A stretch of 64,000 nucleotides of DNA from Nitrospiria bacterium (GTDB taxonomy: Bacteria; Nitrospirota; Nitrospiria; JACQBZ01): positions 1-64,000 of the forward strand of contig DATIYJ010000008.1 in the NCBI GenBank assembly GCA_035517655.1, read 5' to 3'. How positions within the stretch are numbered: the stretch's first letter is position 1; each line of letters starts with the position of its first letter. Position numbers and translations under genes: made by a program. Shown piece after piece: positions 56,920-64,000 of this stretch. The notes below the pieces were generated by a model. The model made no database searches, had not been told where the DNA came from, and saw only the letters and a list, made by a program, of their open reading frames with translations.

Positions 56920-58529
56920 CCGGTACGACAATGACTCGGACGATCCTTGTTGTAATTATGGCTGCAGTGTCTTGCCTGTTTCCCGTCATCGTTCACGCGG
57001 GAGAACCGGAGAAACCGGACGCGATCACGGTGGGCTCCATCGGGGACGCCCAGCGGCTGATTCCGATGCTGGCGTCGGACTCGGCCTCCGGGGACATCAG
57101 CGGGTGGATCTTCAACGGGTTGGTGAAGTATGACAAGAACATCAACCTGGTGGCAGATCTGGCCGAATCATTTTCCGCATCGCCGGATTGTCGAAAGGTC
57201 ACCTTCAAGCTTCGCAAGGGGGTGAAGTGGCAGGACGGTCAGGAATTCACGGCGGCCGACGTTCTCTTTACGTACCAAAAAGCAATCGACCCCAAAGTGG
57301 CCACGCCCTACAGCGGCGACTTTGAACGGATTGAAAAGATAACCGCGCCGGATCCGTATACCGTTTTGGTTACCTACAAAGAACCCTTCGCGCCGGGTCT
57401 GGCCAGTTGGGGCATGGGGATCATCCCGAAGCATCTTCTGGAAAACACGGATCTCAACACGACCGATTTTAATCGCAAGCCGATCGGCACCGGACCCTAT
57501 CGCATGAAAGAATGGGTCACCGGACAGAAAATCGTTCTGGACGCGAACAGCACCTATTTCGAAGGCCCGCCGCATATCGAGGAATACATCTATCGAATCA
57601 TCCCGGATAATGCGACGATGTTCTTGGAATTAAAGGCCGGCGGACTGGACTTTATGGGATTGAGTCCGCTGCAGTATCAGCGGCAGACCGATACGACCTA
57701 TTTTAAGCACTATTTTAATAAATACCGTTATCCGGCGTTTGCCTATACTTACCTGGGTTACAATCTTTTGGATCCTCGTTTTCAAGATAAACGGGTCCGT
57801 CAGGCGATTGCGTATGCGATTAACAAACAGTCCGTCATTGACGGAGTTTTGTTCGGTCTCGGCCGGCCTGCAACCCAGCCGGTGCCCCCGGAGTCTTGGG
57901 CCTACAACTCCGATGTGCCGAAGTTCGAGTACAACCCCGAAAAAGCCAAACAGCTCCTGGCGGAGGCCGGTTGGAAGGACACCGACAACGACGGGATTCT
58001 GGACAAGGACGGCAAACCGTTTCAATTTACCATCCTGACGAACCAAGGGAATGACGAACGCCGGAAGACGGCCGAGATCATTCAACAAGACCTGCGGAAG
58101 GTCGGAATCCAGGTCGAGGTCCGCGTCCTGGAATGGCAGGCCTTTCTCCACCAGTTCATTGATAAGAAAAAGTTCGAAGCGATTATTCTGGGATGGTCCT
58201 TGGGCCGGGATCCGGATGCCTATGACGTCTGGCATTCCAGTAAGACCAAGGAAGGGGAATTTAATTTTGTTTCGTACAACAATCCGGAAGTTGATCGACT
58301 GTTGCTGGCCGGCCGGAATACCTGCGATCAGGCTCAGCGGAAAAAAATTTACAGCAAAGTTCACGCGCTGATTGCGGAGGATCAACCCTACACTTTTTTA
58401 TACTATCCGGACTCCCTTCCCATTCTTCAAAAGCGGTTCAAGAATGTTACTCCGTCACCCATCGGCATCTGGTATAACTTTCCGACCGAATGGCACGTGC
58501 CGAAAAACAAGACCGAGTGGTATCGATGA
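56916..58529 (+). CDS. peptide ABC transporter substrate-binding protein
   Basis: 537 residues of the SBP_bac_5 (Opp/Dpp) family. A signal peptide ends near residue 29 (VIVHAGE), not a lipobox, so the protein is periplasmic. Family blocks include IFNGLVKYDKN, TFKLRKGVKWQDGQEFTAAD, PIGTGPYRMKEW, RQAIAYAINKQSVIDGV and DPDAYDVWHSSKT. It binds oligopeptides or similar solutes for uptake. It overlaps secG by four bases. The matching permeases are probably those at 61845-63686, on the other strand. Confidence 0.92.
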   Translation: MTGTTMTRTILVVIMAAVSCLFPVIVHAGEPEKPDAITVGSIGDAQRLIPMLASDSASGDISGWIFNGLVKYDKNINLVADLAESFSASPDCRKVTFKLRKGVKWQDGQEFTAADVLFTYQKAIDPKVATPYSGDFERIEKITAPDPYTVLVTYKEPFAPGLASWGMGIIPKHLLENTDLNTTDFNRKPIGTGPYRMKEWVTGQKIVLDANSTYFEGPPHIEEYIYRIIPDNATMFLELKAGGLDFMGLSPLQYQRQTDTTYFKHYFNKYRYPAFAYTYLGYNLLDPRFQDKRVRQAIAYAINKQSVIDGVLFGLGRPATQPVPPESWAYNSDVPKFEYNPEKAKQLLAEAGWKDTDNDGILDKDGKPFQFTILTNQGNDERRKTAEIIQQDLRKVGIQVEVRVLEWQAFLHQFIDKKKFEAIILGWSLGRDPDAYDVWHSSKTKEGEFNFVSYNNPEVDRLLLAGRNTCDQAQRKKIYSKVHALIAEDQPYTFLYYPDSLPILQKRFKNVTPSPIGIWYNFPTEWHVPKNKTEWYR

Positions 58530-58535
58530 GGAACC

Positions 58536-58551
58536 CATCCGGTCACGGATG
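58536..58551. other. hairpin between convergent genes
   Basis: CATCCG and CGGATG are exact complements around GTCA. It lies where the SBP gene (plus) and the M1 peptidase gene (minus) converge and may act in termination, but there is no T-run on either side. Confidence 0.3.
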
Positions 58552-60807
58552 TTGATCCGGAACGGCGGTCGGCAGCAACGCGGGCTCGGCCAGCGGACGG
58601 CGGGGTTCGAGCTTTGCGCGGGGGACTTGGATCACTTGGCCGTCCGGTTGCGTCACGGCCATCGAGAGGGGAGAGTTCGGCACCGTCCACCGGCCTTTGA
58701 GGATGTTCGTCGGCTCATCGCCTTCAAAGACCAAATAGCTGTAGGAACCGTAATGCGGCAGCTTGCGCGCCAGACCGGCCAGGGCCGTCATGGAATCGGC
58801 CGCGACCCAGGCCAGCGCCGCATCCGCGTTTTGATGTCTACGTCCTGTGAGAACAATCGCGTGGTCGTTCCGTCCGACCTTCGTTGGCCCGATTTGAAGA
58901 TTATTTTGCATGAACGATAGATCCTGTCCCGCCAGGGCCGTTTTAATGTTCGGCAAAAACCGATTCTCCCATCCCAGAATCCATACCGCGCGGTCGAGAG
59001 GCAGCGCTCGAACCTCGTTGTCCGACTTGATCTCGATCGAACCGGAACCTGACGGCCGCCCGAAGGCCGAAATCGACTCGGCAAACTGCCGGTAACCGCG
59101 ACGGACGGTTTCATCGGCGTCGGCCGGGATCAAGAACAACGTTTTCTCGGCCCCGAACGGCTGCGACAGAGCCGGGGGCAGTTCGTCGCGACTCAGCCGA
59201 CGGAACAGGTCGAATTCCGGATCGATATCCAGGCGCAGGGGGCGGCCCAGAACAATCAGGGCGACCCCGGTGCGCTTGTCGTCCATTTTAACCGTGGTCT
59301 GGTACGCCTCTTCCCGGCCTTCGAGCGTCACCGCGATGGGGACCCGCAAGCGGAAAGCCGGACCGGGTTGCGTTTGTTCAAGAATCGCCGTGACGAGATA
59401 TCCGTTTCCGCGGGCTTGGGCCTGGGCGCCGCTCAGCCGCAAGACCGGCGCTCCCGTCCGTCCGATCCATTGGGCGAATTCGTTTTTCAGATCCTCCCTG
59501 GCAACCGCGGCAAAGGCCGCGCGCAGGTCGTCGAAGGTCGCCCGGCGAAATCGATTTTCACGATAGAAAGTCCTCAACGCGTTTACAAACGCCTCATCCC
59601 CCAGCTGGCTTCGGAGCATATGAAAGAACATCATTGTCTTGCCGTAGCCGACGGCCTCCTCGGCCGGACTGTGTCGCGCGCGGAACTCCGATACCGGAAA
59701 GTCCTTTCGTCCGGCGACGTAATCGGCGTATTTCTGGAGGACCGTACGTCGGTATTCCGATGCGGTTTCCCGTTGTTCCTGCATGAGATGGTCGGCCATA
59801 TACGTCGTCAATCCTTCGCTCCAGTTTCCCTTCGCATAATTTACGAAGACACCGTTGCCCCACCAATTATGCAGGATTTCGTGAGGGTACGACGAACGCA
59901 ATATAAAAGGAAGGCGTATGACGGCCGATCCCAGAAGCGTTAAGGAAGGCAGACCGTAGCCCGTCTCACGGAAATTCTCGATCAAGGCGAATTTCCTGTA
60001 GGGATACGGTCCGAGAAGTTTCTCGTACATTTTCAGGAAGGAGTCTCCGTCGTCCAGGTAACGGTTGGCCAGTTCTTCGTCGGGTGTCCGCAGAAAGGCC
60101 ATGACCTGGATGGACCCGGCCGTGCGGTCGTACTCAATCAACGGTCCGCCGATCAGTAAAATCTCCTCCTGCGGCTGGAAAGATTCCCATCGGGTCTCGC
60201 TCTTCCCGGCTTTCCGTTCATGCCGTGTCCGTTCGCCCTCGCTGACCGATTCCCACGGCTCCGGCAGTTCGACATCCAACGAAAAAATGACGGGGTCGTC
60301 GTTGAACCATGGATACCATCGAGCCGGGCCTGCTAGAAAGATCCCCTCCTGGGAGACGATCCCCGAGTCGAGACCGGAATCGGGGTCCGGATTTCCCGAA
60401 TCGATCGGTGGTTGGAACCGCCCTTGATATTTGACGACGAAGTTCTGGAGGCCGGGAGGGAGTGTAATGGTATAACGCTCGGCCGAGGCCTGCGCATCAT
60501 CCGGGGTGGGTTGTTTCTTGGGTCGTTTCGGATTCGATTCCCGGCTCAACCGGACGCCGGCCGTCGGCGATACCGGCTGAAGTCCGCCGCGAAGCGAAAA
60601 ACGCAACGTCCTTCCCGGTCCGATGAAAAAGGATTCAGGAACCTGGATCCTATCTTCCACCTGGAGCCGATTCTCCTCCGGCTGCAGGACGACCTTCAAC
60701 TCATGTCGGACCAGCTCTTGGGCATTCAGCCCGGCGGGGAAGCCGGCGACGATCAGGAGGACCGCCCCGGCCCACGGACGTTTTAGAAAATTAGGCATCG
60801 GTTTCAT
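58543..60807 (-). CDS. M1-family metallopeptidase
   Basis: 754 residues with a signal peptide (ending GLNAQ), so exported. N-terminal beta domain, then the zinc site HEILH with WWGN after it and the third-ligand Glu in GNWSEGLTTYMADH. The spacing HExxH-x17-E is one residue shorter than the usual x18. LRLDIDPEFDLFRRL follows in the C-terminal half. It probably trims peptides in the periplasm. The gene follows the DUF1499 gene by 36 bases. Confidence 0.85.
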   Translation of the reverse strand: MKPMPNFLKRPWAGAVLLIVAGFPAGLNAQELVRHELKVVLQPEENRLQVEDRIQVPESFFIGPGRTLRFSLRGGLQPVSPTAGVRLSRESNPKRPKKQPTPDDAQASAERYTITLPPGLQNFVVKYQGRFQPPIDSGNPDPDSGLDSGIVSQEGIFLAGPARWYPWFNDDPVIFSLDVELPEPWESVSEGERTRHERKAGKSETRWESFQPQEEILLIGGPLIEYDRTAGSIQVMAFLRTPDEELANRYLDDGDSFLKMYEKLLGPYPYRKFALIENFRETGYGLPSLTLLGSAVIRLPFILRSSYPHEILHNWWGNGVFVNYAKGNWSEGLTTYMADHLMQEQRETASEYRRTVLQKYADYVAGRKDFPVSEFRARHSPAEEAVGYGKTMMFFHMLRSQLGDEAFVNALRTFYRENRFRRATFDDLRAAFAAVAREDLKNEFAQWIGRTGAPVLRLSGAQAQARGNGYLVTAILEQTQPGPAFRLRVPIAVTLEGREEAYQTTVKMDDKRTGVALIVLGRPLRLDIDPEFDLFRRLSRDELPPALSQPFGAEKTLFLIPADADETVRRGYRQFAESISAFGRPSGSGSIEIKSDNEVRALPLDRAVWILGWENRFLPNIKTALAGQDLSFMQNNLQIGPTKVGRNDHAIVLTGRRHQNADAALAWVAADSMTALAGLARKLPHYGSYSYLVFEGDEPTNILKGRWTVPNSPLSMAVTQPDGQVIQVPRAKLEPRRPLAEPALLPTAVPDQHP

Positions 60808-60843
60808 ACGCTTGATCCGTTTGGGCTCGACCGCGGCCCGTTG

Positions 60844-61599
60844 TTATTTCCTTGAGGCCAGCGCGTGCAGGTAATTTTGAATCCTCCTGGCGTTTGTGCC
60901 GACATCGCTTAGACCGACACGCGAAACCGAGCGGACGTCGATGCGGCTGCCGTTTCCGGCCGGCCGGACGCGGACGACGATGTCGTCTTTAAAGCCGAAC
61001 CAGAAGGTGGTGTCGGTCGCTTCGATGCGCCCTTCGGACGGTCTCGAATCGATAACCTGCCAATCCATGTCGCGAGCGGTCGCGAGGGCTCGTTCAAAAG
61101 CGGGTGCGGTCGGGATCGGGAGGATCAACGGGCCCAGGTTCGGGTATCCAACTCGCTGTTGCGCGGCGATCTTAGGACCACCGTACGCCGCCGGGTTGGG
61201 GGCGTTGGAGCGAAGCCGTAGGATCGCAACGAAGGCCGGCGGGTCCTGTGTGTCGGTCGTAATATCGTGAATGGGGGGTACATGTTGCGCCGTCTGCTTC
61301 CATGACCACAAGACGCCAACAACAAAAAGCGCGATGATGAGGCCCGCAACAGCCGGAGCGAATCCTCGACGCGGAGTTCCAGACCACGCACCGACGGCTG
61401 CGACGACTGAAACCGCCGCGGCGGCCAAACCGATGTAGCCTCCCCATTGCAGCATGGTGAAGCCGGTTCGAAAATTCCACCAGCTCCAGCGGCTGCCGAA
61501 ACCGGCCAGCATGACCGTGCCGGCCGTTACGACGGCGAGGCCGAAGCCGACGAGCGGCAAGATTGCAACGCTACGGTTTCGGGTTGCGGGGTCGTTCAT
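60844..61599 (-). CDS. DUF1499-family membrane protein
   Basis: 251 residues. Three or four N-terminal transmembrane segments (about 10-30, 45-70, 80-105) precede a soluble domain with the DUF1499 pattern: PPIHDITTDTQDPPAFVAI, YPNLGPLILP, ATARDMDWQVIDS and TFWFGFKDDIVVRVRP. Function is unknown. It is followed by the M1 peptidase gene in the same direction. Confidence 0.82.
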   Translation of the reverse strand: MNDPATRNRSVAILPLVGFGLAVVTAGTVMLAGFGSRWSWWNFRTGFTMLQWGGYIGLAAAAVSVVAAVGAWSGTPRRGFAPAVAGLIIALFVVGVLWSWKQTAQHVPPIHDITTDTQDPPAFVAILRLRSNAPNPAAYGGPKIAAQQRVGYPNLGPLILPIPTAPAFERALATARDMDWQVIDSRPSEGRIEATDTTFWFGFKDDIVVRVRPAGNGSRIDVRSVSRVGLSDVGTNARRIQNYLHALASRK

Positions 61600-61844
61600 G
61601 ATGGGCTCGGAATGATGGTTGTCCCTCCGTCCTCCCGGGATCTCTTTGGATCAACGGCCCGACCTTTCAGATTCTCTGACGGTGCAATCAAGAAGCATGA
61701 CAGATTGAACCCCGAGACACCGCCCACTATATATTAATGATAGGAATTTCATTTTAATCCCGATCAGGGGATCAATGTCAATCGCCATTCATCATCGCTG
61801 TCCATGGCCCTTTTCATGGCGGGCAGCCGTAATTCACACCTTTA

Positions 61845-62699
61845 TTACTCCTTAAGTCTCGGATTCAAGGCATCTTGGAGGCCTTCCCCGAGCAGGTTGT
61901 AGCCCAGGACGGTGATCAGAATGGCGAGACCGGGAAAGAGGGTAAGCCACCAGGCAATATCGATCATATCTTTTCCGGAAGTGATAATATTCCCCCAGCT
62001 CGGCGTCGGCGGTTGGACACCGAGACCCAGGAAGCTCAAGGAGGATTCGACGAGGATGGCTCCCGCGACGCCCAGCACGGCCGAGACATAAACCGGGGAC
62101 ATCGCGTTGGGAAGAATGTGAAAAAAAATGATCCTCCAATCTTTCGCGCCTAGCGCCCGCGCCGCTCTGACATAGTCCACCTCTTTTAAGGCCAGGAATT
62201 CTCCGCGCACAAAACGGGCCACGCCCATCCAACTTGTGGCTCCGATGATGATCATGACGTTCCAGATATTCGGTCCGACGAAGGCGATTACGGCTAAAAT
62301 GAGGAAGAATGTCGGTACGGAAAGCATGATGTCTACGAGTTGCATGAGAATATCGTCGGGCCAGCCGCCGTAGTAACCCGCGACGGCGCCGATGAGAGTG
62401 CCGATCCCGATCAAGATTCCGACCGCGACGAATCCTACCACCAGCGAGATCCGCGAACCCCAGATCATCCGGCTTAAGACGTCTCGTCCCAAGTCGTCGG
62501 TTCCAAGGGGATGGGAGGGAGTCGGCCCGACTAAAATCATTTTCACATCAATATAGGCTGGATCGTAAGGCGACAGAATGGGGGCCAGGAGTGCGATGAT
62601 CAAGACGGACAGAACGATTAGAGAGCCCGCAAGGGCGGGCCGATTTCTCCTGAATCGTCTCCAGAATTGTTCCCATGTTGACTGTTGCTTTGTCGCCAT
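61845..62699 (-). CDS. Opp/Dpp-type ABC permease (C subunit)
   Basis: 284 residues with six transmembrane segments. The N-terminal OppC_N region (RRFRRNRPALAGSLIV), HPLGTDDLGRDVLSRM and the EAA loop VRAARALGAKDWRIIFFHIL are diagnostic. It forms the transmembrane channel with the B subunit, whose gene ends 6 bases upstream. No ATPase genes are in the window; the SBP may be the one at 56916. Confidence 0.94.
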   Translation of the reverse strand: MATKQQSTWEQFWRRFRRNRPALAGSLIVLSVLIIALLAPILSPYDPAYIDVKMILVGPTPSHPLGTDDLGRDVLSRMIWGSRISLVVGFVAVGILIGIGTLIGAVAGYYGGWPDDILMQLVDIMLSVPTFFLILAVIAFVGPNIWNVMIIIGATSWMGVARFVRGEFLALKEVDYVRAARALGAKDWRIIFFHILPNAMSPVYVSAVLGVAGAILVESSLSFLGLGVQPPTPSWGNIITSGKDMIDIAWWLTLFPGLAILITVLGYNLLGEGLQDALNPRLKE

Positions 62700-62705
62700 C
62701 TGGTT

Positions 62706-63686
62706 TTACCGTGTTCGATGGAGCCGAACGGTAGGATTGGCAATCGCATAAAAAACATCGGCCATGAAATTTCCGATCAGCGTTAAGACGGTTCCGATCA
62801 TAATAATGCCCATGATCGTCGGATAGTCCCGCGACATAACCGACTGATAGAACAGAAGGCCCATTCCTTGGATCGCGTAGATCGACTCGAAGATCACGCT
62901 TCCACCGATCAGTCCGGGGACCGAGAGGCCGAGGATGGTAATAATCGGGATCAAGGCGTTTCGAAGGGCGTGTTTATAGACCACAACCGGCTCGCTCAGG
63001 CCTTTCGCCCGTGCCGTTCGAATATAGTCCTGCCGAACAACCTCCACCATCTCCGCGCGAGCATAGCGGGAAATTCCGGCCAGACCTCCGAAAGCCGAAA
63101 CGAAAACGGGCAGGAGCAGATGCTTCATCCAGTCCGACAGCCGTTCCGTAAATGCCATGCCACTGACATCGAGCGATTGATATCCGGAAATCGGAAGCCA
63201 CCCTAAAACGATCCCGAAGAGGATCATCAGCAACAGGGCCAGCCAAAACGTGGGAATCGCGAAACCGATAAAGACGAAAACCGTGGTGGCTTTGTCAAAA
63301 GAAGTGTAGGGATGCGTGGCCGAGAAGATCCCGATCGGCAAGGCGATCATGAAGATCAAGATCAACGATAAGAGATTGATGACGATGGTGATCGGCATCC
63401 GTCCCATGATCTTGGTGGCGACCTTCTGGCCGTCCACAAACGAGGTGCCGAAATCCAACGCCACGACCCGTTTGACCCACCGAAGGTATTGGATATGCAG
63501 CGGCTGATTCAAGCCGTAGAGCTTACGCAGATTTTCTTTCGCCTCGGCCGAGACCCGTGGGTTCAACGTGGTCTGAAGATCGGTGGGCTCTCCTGGTGCG
63601 AGATGCATCATTCCGAAGGCGAGAATGGTAACCCCGACCAGCGAGATGAAAAACCGAAAAAGCCGGTACCCCAGAAATGAGAGCAA
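62706..63686 (-). CDS. Opp/Dpp-type ABC permease (B subunit)
   Basis: 326 residues with six transmembrane segments. The N-terminus YRLFRFFISLVGVTILAF, the periplasmic MHLAPGEPTD, and the EAA loop VRQDYIRTARAKGLSE are typical of DppB/OppB. The start is TTG at 63686 with AGGAG 6 bases before it. It is transcribed divergently from the TPP riboswitch. Confidence 0.94.
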   Translation of the reverse strand: MLSFLGYRLFRFFISLVGVTILAFGMMHLAPGEPTDLQTTLNPRVSAEAKENLRKLYGLNQPLHIQYLRWVKRVVALDFGTSFVDGQKVATKIMGRMPITIVINLLSLILIFMIALPIGIFSATHPYTSFDKATTVFVFIGFAIPTFWLALLLMILFGIVLGWLPISGYQSLDVSGMAFTERLSDWMKHLLLPVFVSAFGGLAGISRYARAEMVEVVRQDYIRTARAKGLSEPVVVYKHALRNALIPIITILGLSVPGLIGGSVIFESIYAIQGMGLLFYQSVMSRDYPTIMGIIMIGTVLTLIGNFMADVFYAIANPTVRLHRTR

Positions 63687-63787
63687 ACTGGACTCCTGCT
63701 ACGGCGATGAATTCGAGGAGGGATGGTAGCAAAAGGCTCGTCGGAAAGTCAAACCGTACTTGGAACCGTGACGACCCGAAAGTGGTA

Positions 63788-63817
63788 TTGACAAGGTCTT
63801 TGAGGCTCATGTATGAT
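63788..63817 (+). promoter_or_regulatory. promoter of the TPP-riboswitch leader
   Basis: A perfect TTGACA (63788-63793), 18-base spacer and TATGAT (63812-63817). The predicted start near 63824 is just before the riboswitch. Confidence 0.7.
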
Positions 63818-63825
63818 GAAAATTG

Positions 63826-63998
63826 CTAGGGGTGCTCGACCGGATCCGAAGCAAGGTCGGGCTGAGAGCTTGGATGTATCTGTTGAGTGTGAAGTGTTCA
63901 GTTGAGTATTGAGACAGACCACTTAGCACTTTTCACTGAACAGAAGTCTACGGGCAACCCTGTGAACCTGATCCCGATAATACGGGCGGAGGGAAGCG
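63826..63998 (+). promoter_or_regulatory. TPP (THI-box) riboswitch
   Basis: The conserved parts are in order: GGGGTGC (63829-63835), the P3 stem CGACC...GGTCG, GGCTGAGAG (from 63860), ACCC (63957-63960), TGAACCTGATC, and GATAATACGGGCGGAGGGAA, close to the THI-box consensus. It senses thiamine pyrophosphate and should repress a thiamine-biosynthesis or transport gene beyond the window edge. The segment between CTGAGA and ACCC is 89 bases, much longer than usual, and contains TGTTCAGT (63895) and ACTGAACA (63935), which can pair as an extra arm. Confidence 0.93.
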
Positions 63999-64000
63999 GC

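Noticed and set aside
61600-61844. A gene or RNA in the 245-base gap before the ABC permease genes
   Set aside because: Only an AT-rich patch with a TATAGT-like box on the minus strand was seen; no ORF or conserved RNA pattern could be supported.

Overview
The window reads as chromosome of a diderm (Gram-negative) bacterium of fairly high GC. It carries a TolC-type outer-membrane channel, an HlyD-type periplasmic adaptor, lipoproteins with lipoboxes, PBP1A and SecG. The gene mix (DsrE/TusA sulfur-carrier genes, PilZ and HD-GYP c-di-GMP genes, UMF1-type MFS, YifB/ComM, a gap-pgk-tpiA-secG block) would suit an environmental lineage such as Nitrospirota, but nothing in the sequence fixes the taxon. 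No tRNA, rRNA, CRISPR array or intact insertion sequence was seen.

Left flank (1-8 kb). On the minus strand are a MATE exporter, a low-specificity threonine aldolase and a small basic protein in one operon. Next comes a decayed response-regulator pseudogene. On the plus strand are a CysD/PAPS-reductase-like PP-loop enzyme paired with an alkaline-phosphatase-superfamily hydrolase, followed by two lipoproteins, one of the DUF3332 family.

Core (8-39.4 kb). A minus-strand operon of about 24 kb runs from 35754 to 11823. Its first two genes are giant iterative-type polyketide/fatty-acid synthases. The first has two nitronate-monooxygenase-fold domains, then KS-AT-ACP-KR-DH. The second has KS-AT-ACP-DH and a C-terminal Sfp-type phosphopantetheinyl transferase. 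They are followed by a free ACP, an alkaline-phosphatase-superfamily phosphodiesterase, an alpha/beta hydrolase, a beta-propeller-methyltransferase fusion, a second methyltransferase, another alpha/beta hydrolase, two SDR oxidoreductases, a secreted PHB-depolymerase-like esterase and a small helical protein. The ACP signature (LGIDSIKRVE) is the one typical of PUFA-synthase and enediyne-type synthases, so a long-chain lipid or polyene product is likely. The operon is flanked on one side by a TPR protein and a PqqD-like/M50-like/HlyD fusion, and on the other by a TolC-family protein, a PilZ protein and a LuxR-type regulator. A short palindrome ending in a TTGA -35 box occurs at the promoters of the synthase operon, the TPR operon and the PilZ/LuxR pair, and also upstream of the PP-loop gene, hinting at shared control or at a mobile promoter repeat.

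Right part (39.4-64 kb). This is mostly housekeeping: inositol monophosphatase, UMF1 transporter, HD-GYP response regulator, site-2 protease, TusA, two DsrE-like proteins and a tiny zinc-ribbon protein, membrane proteins (CPBP-like, RDD), YifB/ComM ATPase, tandem PilZ proteins, PBP1A, a gap-pgk-tpiA-secG-SBP operon, M1 peptidase, DUF1499 protein and two Opp/Dpp-type permeases. The window ends inside the leader of a gene not included, with a clear TPP riboswitch and its promoter. Several genes appear to be transcribed leaderless, with exactly six bases between the -10 hexamer and the start codon.
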